Assembly: GCA_949775045.1 (NCBI GenBank) | Contig: OX459110.1 | Coordinates: 4,348,229 to 4,412,228, forward strand | DNA length: 64,000 bases | Direction of reading: 5' to 3' | Source of the DNA: Metridium senile | Taxonomy: Eukaryota; Cnidaria; Anthozoa; Actiniaria; Metridiidae | In this document: piece after piece, positions 34,100 through 45,000 of the stretch | Numbering within the stretch: position 1 is the stretch's first letter | Layout: the number at the start of each line of letters is the position of its first letter | Notes under the pieces: model-generated | The model's input: the letters and a program-made list of their open reading frames with translations, nothing else | Told to the model about the DNA's origin: nothing | The model's database searches: none | Made by a program: the position numbers and the translations under genes

Positions 34100-35209
34100 T
34101 TGGAGAGGGTGAAAATGGTCTTCAAAGGCAAGATTAATGCCTATAAATGTGCCAGAGCGTATGTTCTGTTTAGAAAAAACACATACTCTCTTTCGGAAAT
34201 AGCAGAGATGTGTTCTATATCAAAAAGCAGTGTAAGAAGAATTGGTTTAAACAAAATGAAGCGGAATTCAAAACAACCCGACAAGAAAAGTAAGTTGGGA
34301 AGAAAGACTAACTTAACTGACAGAGAAAGAAGAATTCTATCCAGGGGAATCAAAAGGATCAGGAAAGAGGACGTAAATTTTACAGTGAAATCTTTAATAG
34401 AGTATTGCGGGCTTTCGCAGCGGAAAACAAGCTACCGGACTTACCTCAGAGAAATACAAAGATTAGGGTACAAGAGTTTACAGACAAGAAGAAAGGGACT
34501 AATCAGTGAATCTGACAGAAAGAAAAGACTTAAATTTGCAAAAGACAATGTTAAAACATTGAAAACTACACCAAACTATTGGACGGAGGACATGGTATTT
34601 TATCTTGACGGAGTTTCTTTTATTCATAAGTACAATCCGAAAGCAAATGCAATGAGTCCTAAAGGGAGGGTTTGGAGAAAAAGAAATGAGGGATTACAAA
34701 TAACATCTAAGGGTTCGAAGAGTCTAGCAGGAGGAAGAAGGCTCCACCTTTTGGTTCTTATTAGTTATAGACAAGGTGCTATTTTTATTGAACAATACCA
34801 CAAAATGGATGGCGAGTATTTCGCTGACTTTATTACTAGAAATTTTGAAAACATTTTCAAAAAGTTTTCAAAAACCAAAGCCAGAAAATTTGTTATGGAC
34901 AACGATCCTAGTCAAAATAGCTCATTAGCTAAAAAAGCACTAAAAAAATCAAAGGCTACAATGGTGTGTATTCCTGCAAGGTCTCCAGACCTAAATCCGA
35001 TTGAAAATATTTTTAATTTAGTTAAAAGAAAAATAAATAATGATGCTATAGAGCAAAATATTCTTAAAGAGAATTTTGAAACTTTTAAAGAACGTGTTAT
35101 TGATACTTTATATTCGTTTGATACAACTGTCATAGACAAAACTATTCAAAGCATTCCCAAAAGACTTGAAGATATTATTAAATCCAAGGGATTAAGAACT
35201 AAATATTAG
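34100..35209 (+). CDS. Tc1-type DD34E transposase, core copy 2
   Basis: Identical in protein to 29522-30631 and offset by 4578 bp, with the same DD34E residues (D170, D267, E302), flanks and polyadenylation signal (35399-35404). Two intact identical copies mean the element was potentially active very recently. Confidence 0.95.
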   Translation: MERVKMVFKGKINAYKCARAYVLFRKNTYSLSEIAEMCSISKSSVRRIGLNKMKRNSKQPDKKSKLGRKTNLTDRERRILSRGIKRIRKEDVNFTVKSLIEYCGLSQRKTSYRTYLREIQRLGYKSLQTRRKGLISESDRKKRLKFAKDNVKTLKTTPNYWTEDMVFYLDGVSFIHKYNPKANAMSPKGRVWRKRNEGLQITSKGSKSLAGGRRLHLLVLISYRQGAIFIEQYHKMDGEYFADFITRNFENIFKKFSKTKARKFVMDNDPSQNSSLAKKALKKSKATMVCIPARSPDLNPIENIFNLVKRKINNDAIEQNILKENFETFKERVIDTLYSFDTTVIDKTIQSIPKRLEDIIKSKGLRTKY

Positions 35210-35818
35210 ATTTACTACCTTGTATTAGTACATCCATTTTGCCTTTAAAGACCATTTTCACTCTCTTCACTGTCTTATGAAATTGATATTTTCACAATCA
35301 CATTGTTGTCACGTAATCAGTATTTATATAGTGTGCAGTGTCTTCTGTGCAGAACACGGTTCTCCATTGTAAAATCGTAATGATTCACTAAGTGCAACAA
35401 TAAAAAGAGCTTAGACCTTGATCAATGTTTTATTGATGTTTATTCTAACTATTTCCTACAGAAATTATATTCAAAAAGCCTAACATGCCCATTTTATCAA
35501 CGGTACTCCACACAAAACTTGTATTAATTGTTTTGAACATGTCTTCATCTTTTTATAAGTGATTCAACGTGGAGTACCGTTGGTTTTGAGTTAAATACTA
35601 CAATTTGAAATATAAACTAAACGTCAGACAATTAAAGAATATATACAAACCCTATTGTTGAAAAAATTGGAGGGATATTTGTTTAATTTGGGGAGTAATC
35701 TATTATTTAACAGTGGAGAACCGTTGCTATTTCACGGACAACTATATACAAGCGCACATGGTGTTGAATGACACATTACAGACGTCATGTCTATACAAAC
35801 AATGTTTTCTTTAATGTA
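35210..35818. promoter_or_regulatory. Iteron-like repeats and hairpin, copy 2
   Basis: Same four GGAG(T/A)ACCG sites (35357, 35501, 35571, 35715) and the same 14-bp inverted repeat (35498-35511 with 35569-35582). Confidence 0.6.
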
Positions 35819-35922
35819 TTATCTCTGTATAGAGATAATAAATATATTTATATCTATAGTATAAGTATAGATATATATATATCTATGTAGTATAGATATA
35901 AAGATATTTATATTTATTACAC

Positions 35923-35964
<42 letters not shown>

Positions 35965-36078
35965 TAGATATAAATATATAGACAGACAGACAGACAGACA
36001 AAAATGTATGTACACAAATTTATTAGCAAAAATGTATGTACAAAAATTTATTAGCATACATACATATTCTTTGTTCAT

Positions 36079-37428
36079 TTATTTATTAGTTAAAATAAGT
36101 TCTGAGAAACAACGTGCGCATGGTTTCATTGCACATTGCTCAACCTCTGGTATTTGTCTCCAAAATTCGAAATAATGCCAGCGTACTCTCATCATATCAG
36201 TATTAATTCGATCTATTGATCCTCCCTTTATCATAACGAGTGGGGCATCTGCAGTCGCGAAAAAGGGTGAGTCCTTGTCGAAGAGAATGTCTTGTTGTAC
36301 AAAACTTTTAGGTGCGGCTAAGTGCATAGTATCCCCTTCAAGCATTTGCAAGAAATCGGACCATGCGATTATAGAAGGCGACCATCTAAAGTCATTGAGG
36401 ATTATTACTTCTGACTCCTCTGCACCCACCCACGCAAAACCACCAGTTGCCGGGTTCACAAAAGCATGGTAAATAGCTTTCAGAGGTGAAATCATGAATG
36501 TTTTACCTGAGTTTGCCGGTCCATATATATATATGTTTCGATATTTTGCACGTCCATAGTGAAGTGCTGAGTAAATTGCGCTAGCATAGACATGCACATT
36601 TATTTCATTTCGGTGAAGTATCTGTAGTGCGGCCGCTAGCCATTTCTTTTCACATCCTTCTATACAGTGTTTTTCACCTTCCTCTACTAGTAGTTCTATG
36701 CGACTTTTATTCAAGCGTTCTTGTTTCTTTTCAGCATCTTGCAGTTGTGAAGATATAGATAATGCTTCATTTACTACTCTGATCCCTCTATTCGCTATAA
36801 ATTGTGCAAGATCTTTTTTTCCCTCTTTCTCCTGTTTTGCTGCATAGGCCATTAGATCGAGCCGAGTCTTGATATTATTGTTTCGAATAATAGTGGTTAC
36901 TTCGTAGACGCTTAGCATTCGTTTTCTTTTCTTCTTTTGCTTCTTCTTGGGGCCACTGTCTTGGCCATCAGCTCGACGAGATGTTGTAGCTGCAGAGGCT
37001 GCAGTAGTTCTCGGTTCGTCCTCTAAGCTTGGATGGTCGGGCGATAAAAACGGTGTTGTATCTTCTTTTGTGCAGTAGCGATAAGCACTATAATAGTTAC
37101 TGTGATTGTTGCTGAAATTGACTTGAATTCCAAACCTTGCATCTAATGTATCACGAACTAGAAGCCATCTACTTCTTTTGTTGAGCTTTAGAGCCATATG
37201 GTAGTGATATACTTTGTCGGACAGGTTGTTGTTTGTATCGTTGTGATTATGCTCTTCTTTAGCGACTATAAACTGTACAATACGCGATGTCGTTGATGTA
37301 CCCCATGCATTACGAACAATATTTGCAAACGATTCACGAGAATGGACTTTTTCGGGATCTGCTCGACTGTATGTAACTAAATAGACCAAACGTTGCGAAC
37401 GATTCGGCATTGACTCTGCCATGATCAC
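36079..37428 (-). CDS. Rep-like HUH endonuclease / SF3 helicase, core copy 2
   Basis: Protein identical to 31501-32850; same HYH (75-77), YCTK (118-121) and GPANSGKT (303-310) motifs, intact frame. Convergent with transposase copy 2. Confidence 0.8.
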   Translation of the reverse strand: MIMAESMPNRSQRLVYLVTYSRADPEKVHSRESFANIVRNAWGTSTTSRIVQFIVAKEEHNHNDTNNNLSDKVYHYHMALKLNKRSRWLLVRDTLDARFGIQVNFSNNHSNYYSAYRYCTKEDTTPFLSPDHPSLEDEPRTTAASAATTSRRADGQDSGPKKKQKKKRKRMLSVYEVTTIIRNNNIKTRLDLMAYAAKQEKEGKKDLAQFIANRGIRVVNEALSISSQLQDAEKKQERLNKSRIELLVEEGEKHCIEGCEKKWLAAALQILHRNEINVHVYASAIYSALHYGRAKYRNIYIYGPANSGKTFMISPLKAIYHAFVNPATGGFAWVGAEESEVIILNDFRWSPSIIAWSDFLQMLEGDTMHLAAPKSFVQQDILFDKDSPFFATADAPLVMIKGGSIDRINTDMMRVRWHYFEFWRQIPEVEQCAMKPCARCFSELILTNK

Positions 37429-38014
37429 AATGTGAACTTCAAATAGACGTTTTCTGCTCAGTTGTTGTATAATGTTCTTTATGTATAACGCTTTGAAGTA
37501 TGAGATTTATTTTACAAATGCACAACTTTTATAATGTACCAAACCAGTGACGTGCATCTTTTGCAATATGTGACGTTTGCGCTATTACGTACAAAATGTA
37601 GCAATTTTGAGGCGCGTCAATTATAGCATATACGTCAAAAGTAACTTCACATTCGTAGGTATTTACATAAGATGTAGTTGATAAGAAAATCATTGTTTAA
37701 AGAGAACGTGGTTATTATTGGATTAACTGTGAAGGTGATGATATCTTTTCTGATAATTACTTCATTCTATTAAGTTAGAGACCTTTTAAAATATTTTTTT
37801 GGTGTATCCCCTTGTTACGTTGGCATAATTTCGCACTTAAATATAAGGGTTGCTACGGCAAAATGACATTTCCACTAGTTTTCATGTCGTTAGGGGTCGG
37901 ATATACACATATTACATATCAATCTTTTCCTTTCGAGGCATAGCTTGTAATTAGGAACGCTTCTGACCTCTTACTCGTTTATTTTTAATGAAATTCCACA
38001 ATATGTCCCTCAGA

Positions 38015-38286
38015 CAATCATTGCCAAAATGTGTTGGCACGATCACATTTCGGACACTTTTTTGTGGGTCTATCATTTTTTTCATTTATGAGGATAAGTT
38101 TGTCTACCCCCCTCCCCCAATACAATGTTGCTGTTTTTCATGAAAGAGTACAAGAGTTGGAAATGTTTCCCGCGATTGACAAGGTTCATATACCCCTCCA
38201 GCAACATTGACAGGGGGAGGGGGGGTATTACAGATATAGGAACATAACAAAATCAACAATCGTGCCAACAGTTTTGTCAATGATTG
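38015..38286. repeat. Terminal palindromic repeat S, copy 3 (right end)
   Basis: Ends ...GTCAATGATTG, followed by TA and then the 9-bp GGTCTAAGG duplication of the older element. Beyond 38286 the sequence is unrelated to the cores, which fixes the right boundary. Confidence 0.92.
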
Positions 38287-38345
38287 TAGGTCTAAGGACG
38301 TTTGACTATTACTAAAACTTGCCAACAAAACTTGTCACGAAACAA

Positions 38346-38566
38346 TAGACCTTTTCAAGGTTCTCGTCGAACAACCTCAGCCTCAATAGTATGTAATATA
38401 TTCTTTACAATTTGACTACAGCTCGTGGAATTTTGAAGTGTTTCAATTTTTTAATAATTAATGTGCACGTTCCTTAAATTATCGCGAGCTGTAGTCAAAT
38501 TCTAAAGAATATATTACACGCTATCGAGGCTGAGGTTGATCGATGAGAACCGTGTAATGGTCTTTT
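38346..38566. mobile_element. MITE with arms of about 85 bp
   Basis: GACCTTTTCAAGGTTCTCGT / GAACCGTGTAATGGTC ends, inner arms TTTGACTACAGCTCG / CGAGCTGTAGTCAAA. Arm fragments recur at 5075-5150, 6020-6180 and 15030-15120. Confidence 0.78.
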
Positions 38567-39125
38567 GTAGAGCAATAACATTTTCAATGAAAATTTACTT
38601 ATAGATGTGCACTGACGTTTTGGCCGATCTATAAATTTTTTTTATTGAGATTTTCCACATACACACACTTATAACTTTTCATAACTTATTTCTTTTGTAC
38701 CTTTTTTTCCTCGAATACATCGATGGATAACATTATGACTAAAAAATGTTGCTACTTTTAAAATATAGATAGCTCACTGGCTCGTATAGTTGGTTAGTCC
38801 AGATAGCTAACACCGAAAAAACGGCATTGTAAATTATTATAACATGCAAACTTCAGGTGTAAATAAACACATCTCCATTGTCATTGTCATTTTACATTTA
38901 CAGCAAATTAATCAACACATACAAGATAGAAAAACATTAGTTGTAACACCTATGCTACACAAAGCACTTACCCTTCATTACAATGTTTCAATAGGACATT
39001 AAATTTACACTTCAGATTTAATTAAGTCATTCTGATTATAACGCTCGAAACTTTATTAAATATGAGATTTTTTGTTGTTGATATTTTTATTTTATTTTTC
39101 AGTATCTGTTTATAGGTAAGGGTGC

Positions 39126-39545
39126 TTAAGTTACCATTTTTACTCCGCCAACGAAGGATTAACGTCCTAAACGTCAGCAAGTGACACTCTCTTTTATACG
39201 GTGTATAAGTTACCATTTTTACTCCAACGAAGGATTAACGTCCTAAATGTCAGTAAGTAACACTCTCTGTTTTACGTGCATAAGTTACCATTTTTACTCC
39301 AACGAAGGATTAACGTTCTAAACGTCAGCAAGTAACACTCTCTTTCATACGGTGTATAAGTTACCATTTTTACTCCAACGAAGGATTAATGTCCTAAACG
39401 TCAGCAAGTAACACTCTCTTTCATACGGTGTATAAGTTACAATTTTTACTCCAACGAAGGATTAACGTCCTAAACGACAGTAAATATCACTCTCCTTTAT
39501 ACGGTGTATAAGTTACCATTTTACTCCGACGAAGGATTACGCCAC
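39126..39545. repeat. 76-bp tandem repeat, about 6 units
   Basis: Units of TAAGTTACCATTTTTACTCC, then AACGAAGGATTAACGTCC and TAAACGTCAG; starts spaced 75-76 bp (39206, 39281, 39357, 39433, 39509). Upstream of lyase gene 1. Confidence 0.9.
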
Positions 39546-39869
39546 GCCCTTTTTAAAGAACTTTTGACATATCTCTAAGCGGTGTTTTGGGGTTAAAACC
39601 TGATACTCGGTGCATATACTTGGGATCTCCCTTATTATCGATTTGAAAAGTCGGAAGTATAGACTTCTGTCATTAATATAACTTGTTTTTAATCAGTTCA
39701 AACATGTCAAAAGAGAGCAGGTACAGCATTCAGTTCGAACTTGACAGACGAATGGCATCAATGATCAGTGTTTAGATTGACGTACATGTTTTAAGATATA
39801 GTTTTATGTGGATAGTTTCTGAGAATTCACCTATTGAGAAACGCATAGCTAGGAGAGGTCGTTGTAAAA

Positions 39870-41638
39870 ATGGATTGGCACAACAGCGAAGGTACGGTTA
39901 TATAATTAACAGTTAATTTGATTATTTAATCACTCTGATATATATTATATAAATAAAATTGTTTTGTTGTTTGTTCAGGAATATTTTTATTGAAAATATT
40001 CAAGTTGTTGTTGTCCGTTTGTAATTTATCTAGATCTAGTCCATTAGTAGTGTTTTCATTTTTTTCCATAACCACTCAAAGTTATATTATATCATTATAT
40101 TTCATTGTTTTATTTATAATGTCATTTTTATACTAGAGTGAAGACATTTAACCCGTGAAAAAAAATTAAATAGTCAAGGTGTAATAGTCAAATAGACACA
40201 AAAGAAAACAATGGCATTAGAGACTGCTAAGGTGTATTAGAGTGAAGTCATTTATCCCGTGAAATAGATATTAATCTATTTCACGGGTTAAATGACTTCA
40301 CTCTAGTGCATAAATTTATCTTCTGGATCTAAAGCTTTAGATTAAAATTGACTTGATTGTTTTTAAACTAAAGTTGTAAACGCAGTGCATGAGACCTTGT
40401 GGAATGCTTCAATTAAAGTGTATTTTATTATAATAAAAAATCGTCAATGCGCGCGGAACTAATCTGGTCAACCGTTTCAACCTTTAGCAAGTTTGCAGTT
40501 TCAACTAATTTGTATTCATTGGTTCCGCCCCTAAATTAGGTGACAACCCTATATGATTACGATAAAAGATTATGGCTGTTAGTTTTTAAAACAAAATTAC
40601 TTGATGGTGGCGTATGAAATTTAACTTTTTCTATTTCTTTTCATTGATATTTTATATTTCGCTGATTTTCTTTTGTCTTACCATGTTGAATTGATATTTT
40701 GATATGATTTAATCAATTCCTTTAAATTATATTTGAGCGTAAACACTAAAACCGTGAAATGAGTGAAGTCATTTAACCCGTGAAATAGATATTAGACTAA
40801 TACACCTTAGCAGTCTCTAATTCCATTGTTTTGTTTTGTGTCTATTTGACTATTACACTTTAGCAATCAATATTTCTATTTCACGGGTTAAATGCCTTCA
40901 CTTTATTCCACAATAGCAATTTAATTATATTCAATGGATATAGTATTAGCGCTATAGCTAGCGCTCATTCTTTACTATAATCGTATTAATCTGTTTATTA
41001 ATTATATTCTTTTTTACTCTAAAAAAATATTACAAACAGCATTTATTTTATTATAAATTAAACTTATGCATCCGTGTTCTTTTCCTCTTTGTCTTATACC
41101 GCGTTTATTTAATCATTATCTGCAGTGCTGATCCTGCTTACTCTACTGCTGGTTGGAATTGGTGGTTCAACTGTTTTAACAGGTAAATGTCATACACGGT
41201 TGTCAACACTGAGCATTACGTACAAGACAATAATATAAAGAACACTTGTTCATTGGAAATTGAGATCGAAAATTGTTTGTTGATTTTAATTTTTGTGACT
41301 AAAAATAAGTAGACAATTTTCAATTTCAATTTCCACTGTCGATAATTTTTTACTGACTTCGAATTCCACAGTACTCATCGCTTTTTTCTTTCTTTTTTCC
41401 CCCCCTTGCAATGTGTCATAATTAATATATTATATTAAATCACTTGACTTTTTTAGTTCATTGACTTAAACTTGTACGTAAATTACCCACTGTCAGAGCT
41501 TTCAACAAAGCGCTCAGAAAAGATATATTCAAAACAAGCAACTAAACATTTAGCATTTGATGCCAACTACCACTATTACATGACAGTAATTCCTTTTCAA
41601 TTACTCGCTGATAATTATTATTATTATTTTTATTATTA

Positions 41639-41706
<68 letters not shown>

Positions 41707-41965
41707 GTAATAGTTATTGTTATTGTTATTGTTATTGTTATTATTATTGTTATTGTTATTGTTATTGTTATTGTTATTGTTATTGTTATTATTATTGTTA
41801 TTGTTATTATTATTGTTATTGTTATTGTTATTATTATTGTTATTGTTATTGTTATAGTTATTGTTATTGTAATAGTTATTATTGTTATTGTTATTATTAT
41901 TGTTATTGTTATTGTTATTGTTATTGTTATTGTTATTGTTATTGTTATTGTTATTGTTATTGTTA

Positions 41966-42017
<52 letters not shown>

Positions 42018-45000
42018 GATCGCGGAATAAATGATGGGATGTTGAATGCAACCCAAGCCCGGAATATCAAGAGACAAACCACGCTTACGAATTCGAACGA
42101 TATCGGTAAGTATCCACACTCACTAGATATGAGCAATCTCGCGCTACTACTACTATACTCATTGGACAATTCAACATAACCGGAAGTAAATGCTATTTTT
42201 CAAATGTCAAATGAGAGTTGGTGTAAGAAAGAGCATCATCGAAAGCCAATCAGCATCTAGTATATATAATCGTGTAGTTCGCTGGGGGCCAGAACACGGT
42301 TCGTTGCTCTGATTCACAGACGGACTTTCGAGAGAAAAATTCCGGCTGTAATGGATGAATAAATGAACTAATGGAAAAAAGAATGAATGAATGGATGGAT
42401 GGATAAAGTATATTTGATCGAATGGATTAATGCATTAGTATATCATGAATAAATATGGATGCTTCATATCATATTCTCAAACTCATTAATAATTCATTAT
42501 CTTAGTGACCAATTCAGTCACATGCATAGGTCTTAATACTCGATCAAACACTGATCAAGATCAGTACTAATCAAGATACTGATCAAGACCCAAACCCATA
42601 GGTTTGGATCTAATAAACATCGGTGTTGGATTGGATGTATAATCAATCCCTTGCTTAGATATTAACCTCCCCTCGTCTTTACTAGTAAACATCAGATTTA
42701 CAAATGATTTAGTAGATAGCAAGTTTTAGCGAAAAAAAGTCTTTGAGTACCAATGCCAGGATTCGAACCGAGACCTTCTGCATGACTGTATCCTTGCATT
42801 GAGCCATTATACTACTGAGTCAACCGATGCAAGTTCGTTAGTATTCAAGTTCGTTACCATTACTCTGAAGAATTCATTATAAATTTGTTTGACAAGCCAG
42901 ATCAAAAACGCTGGCTTCGTGTTACTTTGATCAGGGGCTCCAAACACCTCGAAATGGATGAAAGCACTCGGCCTACGGCATTGTGCTTTCATCCGTTTCT
43001 CGGAGTTTTCGATTCCCTGATCAAACACTCGCACTCGTTTTCGATCTATTACTTAAGACATTGATATGTTCTGTTTCCAGAAATTGACTTCGAAATCGAT
43101 ACAGACCTAAAAAACTACTTTACCACAAGCCCCACTGGTTCCACTCTTTCCAGAAAAACAGTTTTTTTCAAAAGCGACGAATACTCTATGCAGTGGTCTT
43201 GGTCGGCCCTGAACACGGGAAATCCAGCCAAAATGATGCTTAACTTCGGTACAAACCCAAGAACTGGAAAAGAGGTAACCCAAGGAGGAATCAAGTTCTG
43301 GATTTATCACGAGAAGAAATCTCCGGCCTCTACCATGCAGATTGTTTTTTTTGGTACTGATAAGAACGGTGCACAGACCAGAAGCGAACCGACTGATGTA
43401 AATTTGAGCTTTGAAGGCTGGCGTTCTGTGTGGATTTGTTACGCAGAGTTTCCACCAGGGCAATACAATTTGAAAAATTTATCGTCAATAGAGTTTATGA
43501 TCACCTCAACTAGTGCTGATTCGCTTTACATTGACTTGATTCAAACTAAATCCAATATGTTCAGACAGACCAGGGATCTTGTTGTAGAGAAAGTTGGTAC
43601 TAAAACCACCCGGAATGTTAATCCATTTCATACCAAAAAAAATTCTTGGCAGCAAGCCCTTTTTTGGAACAAGATGACTGTTCCAACAGTACCTAGAAAT
43701 ATACAAAATAAGCAAGAAAACATTGACATATTAGCTATTGAAACAAGACTTGAAAACTGGTATGCAAACACATCAGAAGCGTTGTACTCACTACCAACAG
43801 GAGGAAGTCCTTTCACCTTTGACAGAGCCAAGGGGGAGAGATGGGGTGATATTTTGAACAACATCAACAAAGCTCACGAACATTATGATCTTATGAAAAT
43901 TGATGATCATCGACCCCCTTTGTTCCCAAAACAATCTGGATTAGGAGACAACGACATTGAGATCATTAATGGCCAAATACCCACTACAGCTAAAACCAGC
44001 TTTCGTTTTGTGATGGCTAATGTTCTCTTGCCACTTTCCATCGAGTACAACTTTATGTCAAGAAAAAATGAAAAGGAACATCTATCAAATGAGCACTGTA
44101 GCAATCTAAATCTTCAAAAAGGTAATAGTGAATTCGACAAAGCTGTCCAAAACATAGCTGGAAAGAATAAAAACATGATGGAAAAATTTGAAATTTTGGT
44201 TGACACTGAAATAAAAAATAATGGAAACATAGATTGTACAAATAAAAACACAGCACTTGACGCTTTAATCGGCCAACTCAATGAAGAGCGTTTTGCTAAA
44301 ATAAAGAAGTTGTTGAAGTTCTTAAGAGAGCAAGGATGGGCTGAAGGGAGTGGACTCGGTTCTTTAGACTTCCAATTGCTTAGAACGGGAACAGGATTTA
44401 TGCATTCGATGTTTTTACTAAGAAAACAACTGAGAAACGAAACAATGTTTAGCAGTCTTGTGGAAACTATGAAATGGTACAATGACTTTAACGAGATCTT
44501 CCAAGATGACAACGACTATGTCTACGATGGAACAACTGCAGATCGTATAAGAACAATGTTGTTATTCAGACTGATGGTTATACTGATAGACAATAGAGAC
44601 AAAGATCAACAAGTACATGCTTTGAAAAATTATCAAACATGGGTCAAGCATGCTCTAAGAGTCAACAAAGGTCTCGGTGGTTTTATAAAACCAGACTTTA
44701 CTGGTTATCATCATAAGACCTTCTATGGATCGGCGTACGTTATCGAGGCACTTCACAATGCAGCACTTGTCCAGTACCTTCTGGATGGGACTCATTTTGA
44801 ATTGGCACAAGAACCCAAAGATAACATTCGTAAAGGTTTAGAAACCATGCGAACTGTATCAGTTAAGTACTCGACTCCGAATTCAATTGGTGGGCGTTTT
44901 CCAGGATATACCAACAAGAAATTGGTAGAGCACATTCCTGCCTACGCTTATAGCTGCTACGTTAATGCAAATCGTAAGAGACCCCATGCAGCAGTCAGGA

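Larger units (their letters stand above)
28859..38286. mobile_element. Tc1-transposase / Rep-helicase element, tandem dimer, TA duplication
   Basis: A 9428-bp insertion flanked by TA (28857-28858 and 38287-38288), with outer ends CAATCATTGCCAAAATGTGT and ACAGTTTTGTCAATGATTG. The order is S-I-S-I-S. S is a 272-bp palindrome-like unit (28859-29130, 33437-33708, 38015-38286). I is a 4306-bp core (29131-33436, 33709-38014). The period is exactly 4578 bp. Both cores encode identical 369-aa transposase and 449-aa Rep-like proteins, convergently arranged. The core ends are themselves inverted (TCTGAG...CTCAGA) and extend the S arms. The target was the last TA of the MULE-like element. Confidence 0.9.

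Noticed and set aside
41472..42179. Poly-Tyr, poly-Asn and poly-Ile frames
   Set aside because: All derive from the TTA/TTATTG microsatellite; only 42019-42105 is an exon, in a frame fixed by the lyase splice phases.
42750..42834. Functional tRNA gene
   Set aside because: A and B boxes are present but the acceptor stem does not pair, so I call it tRNA-like only.
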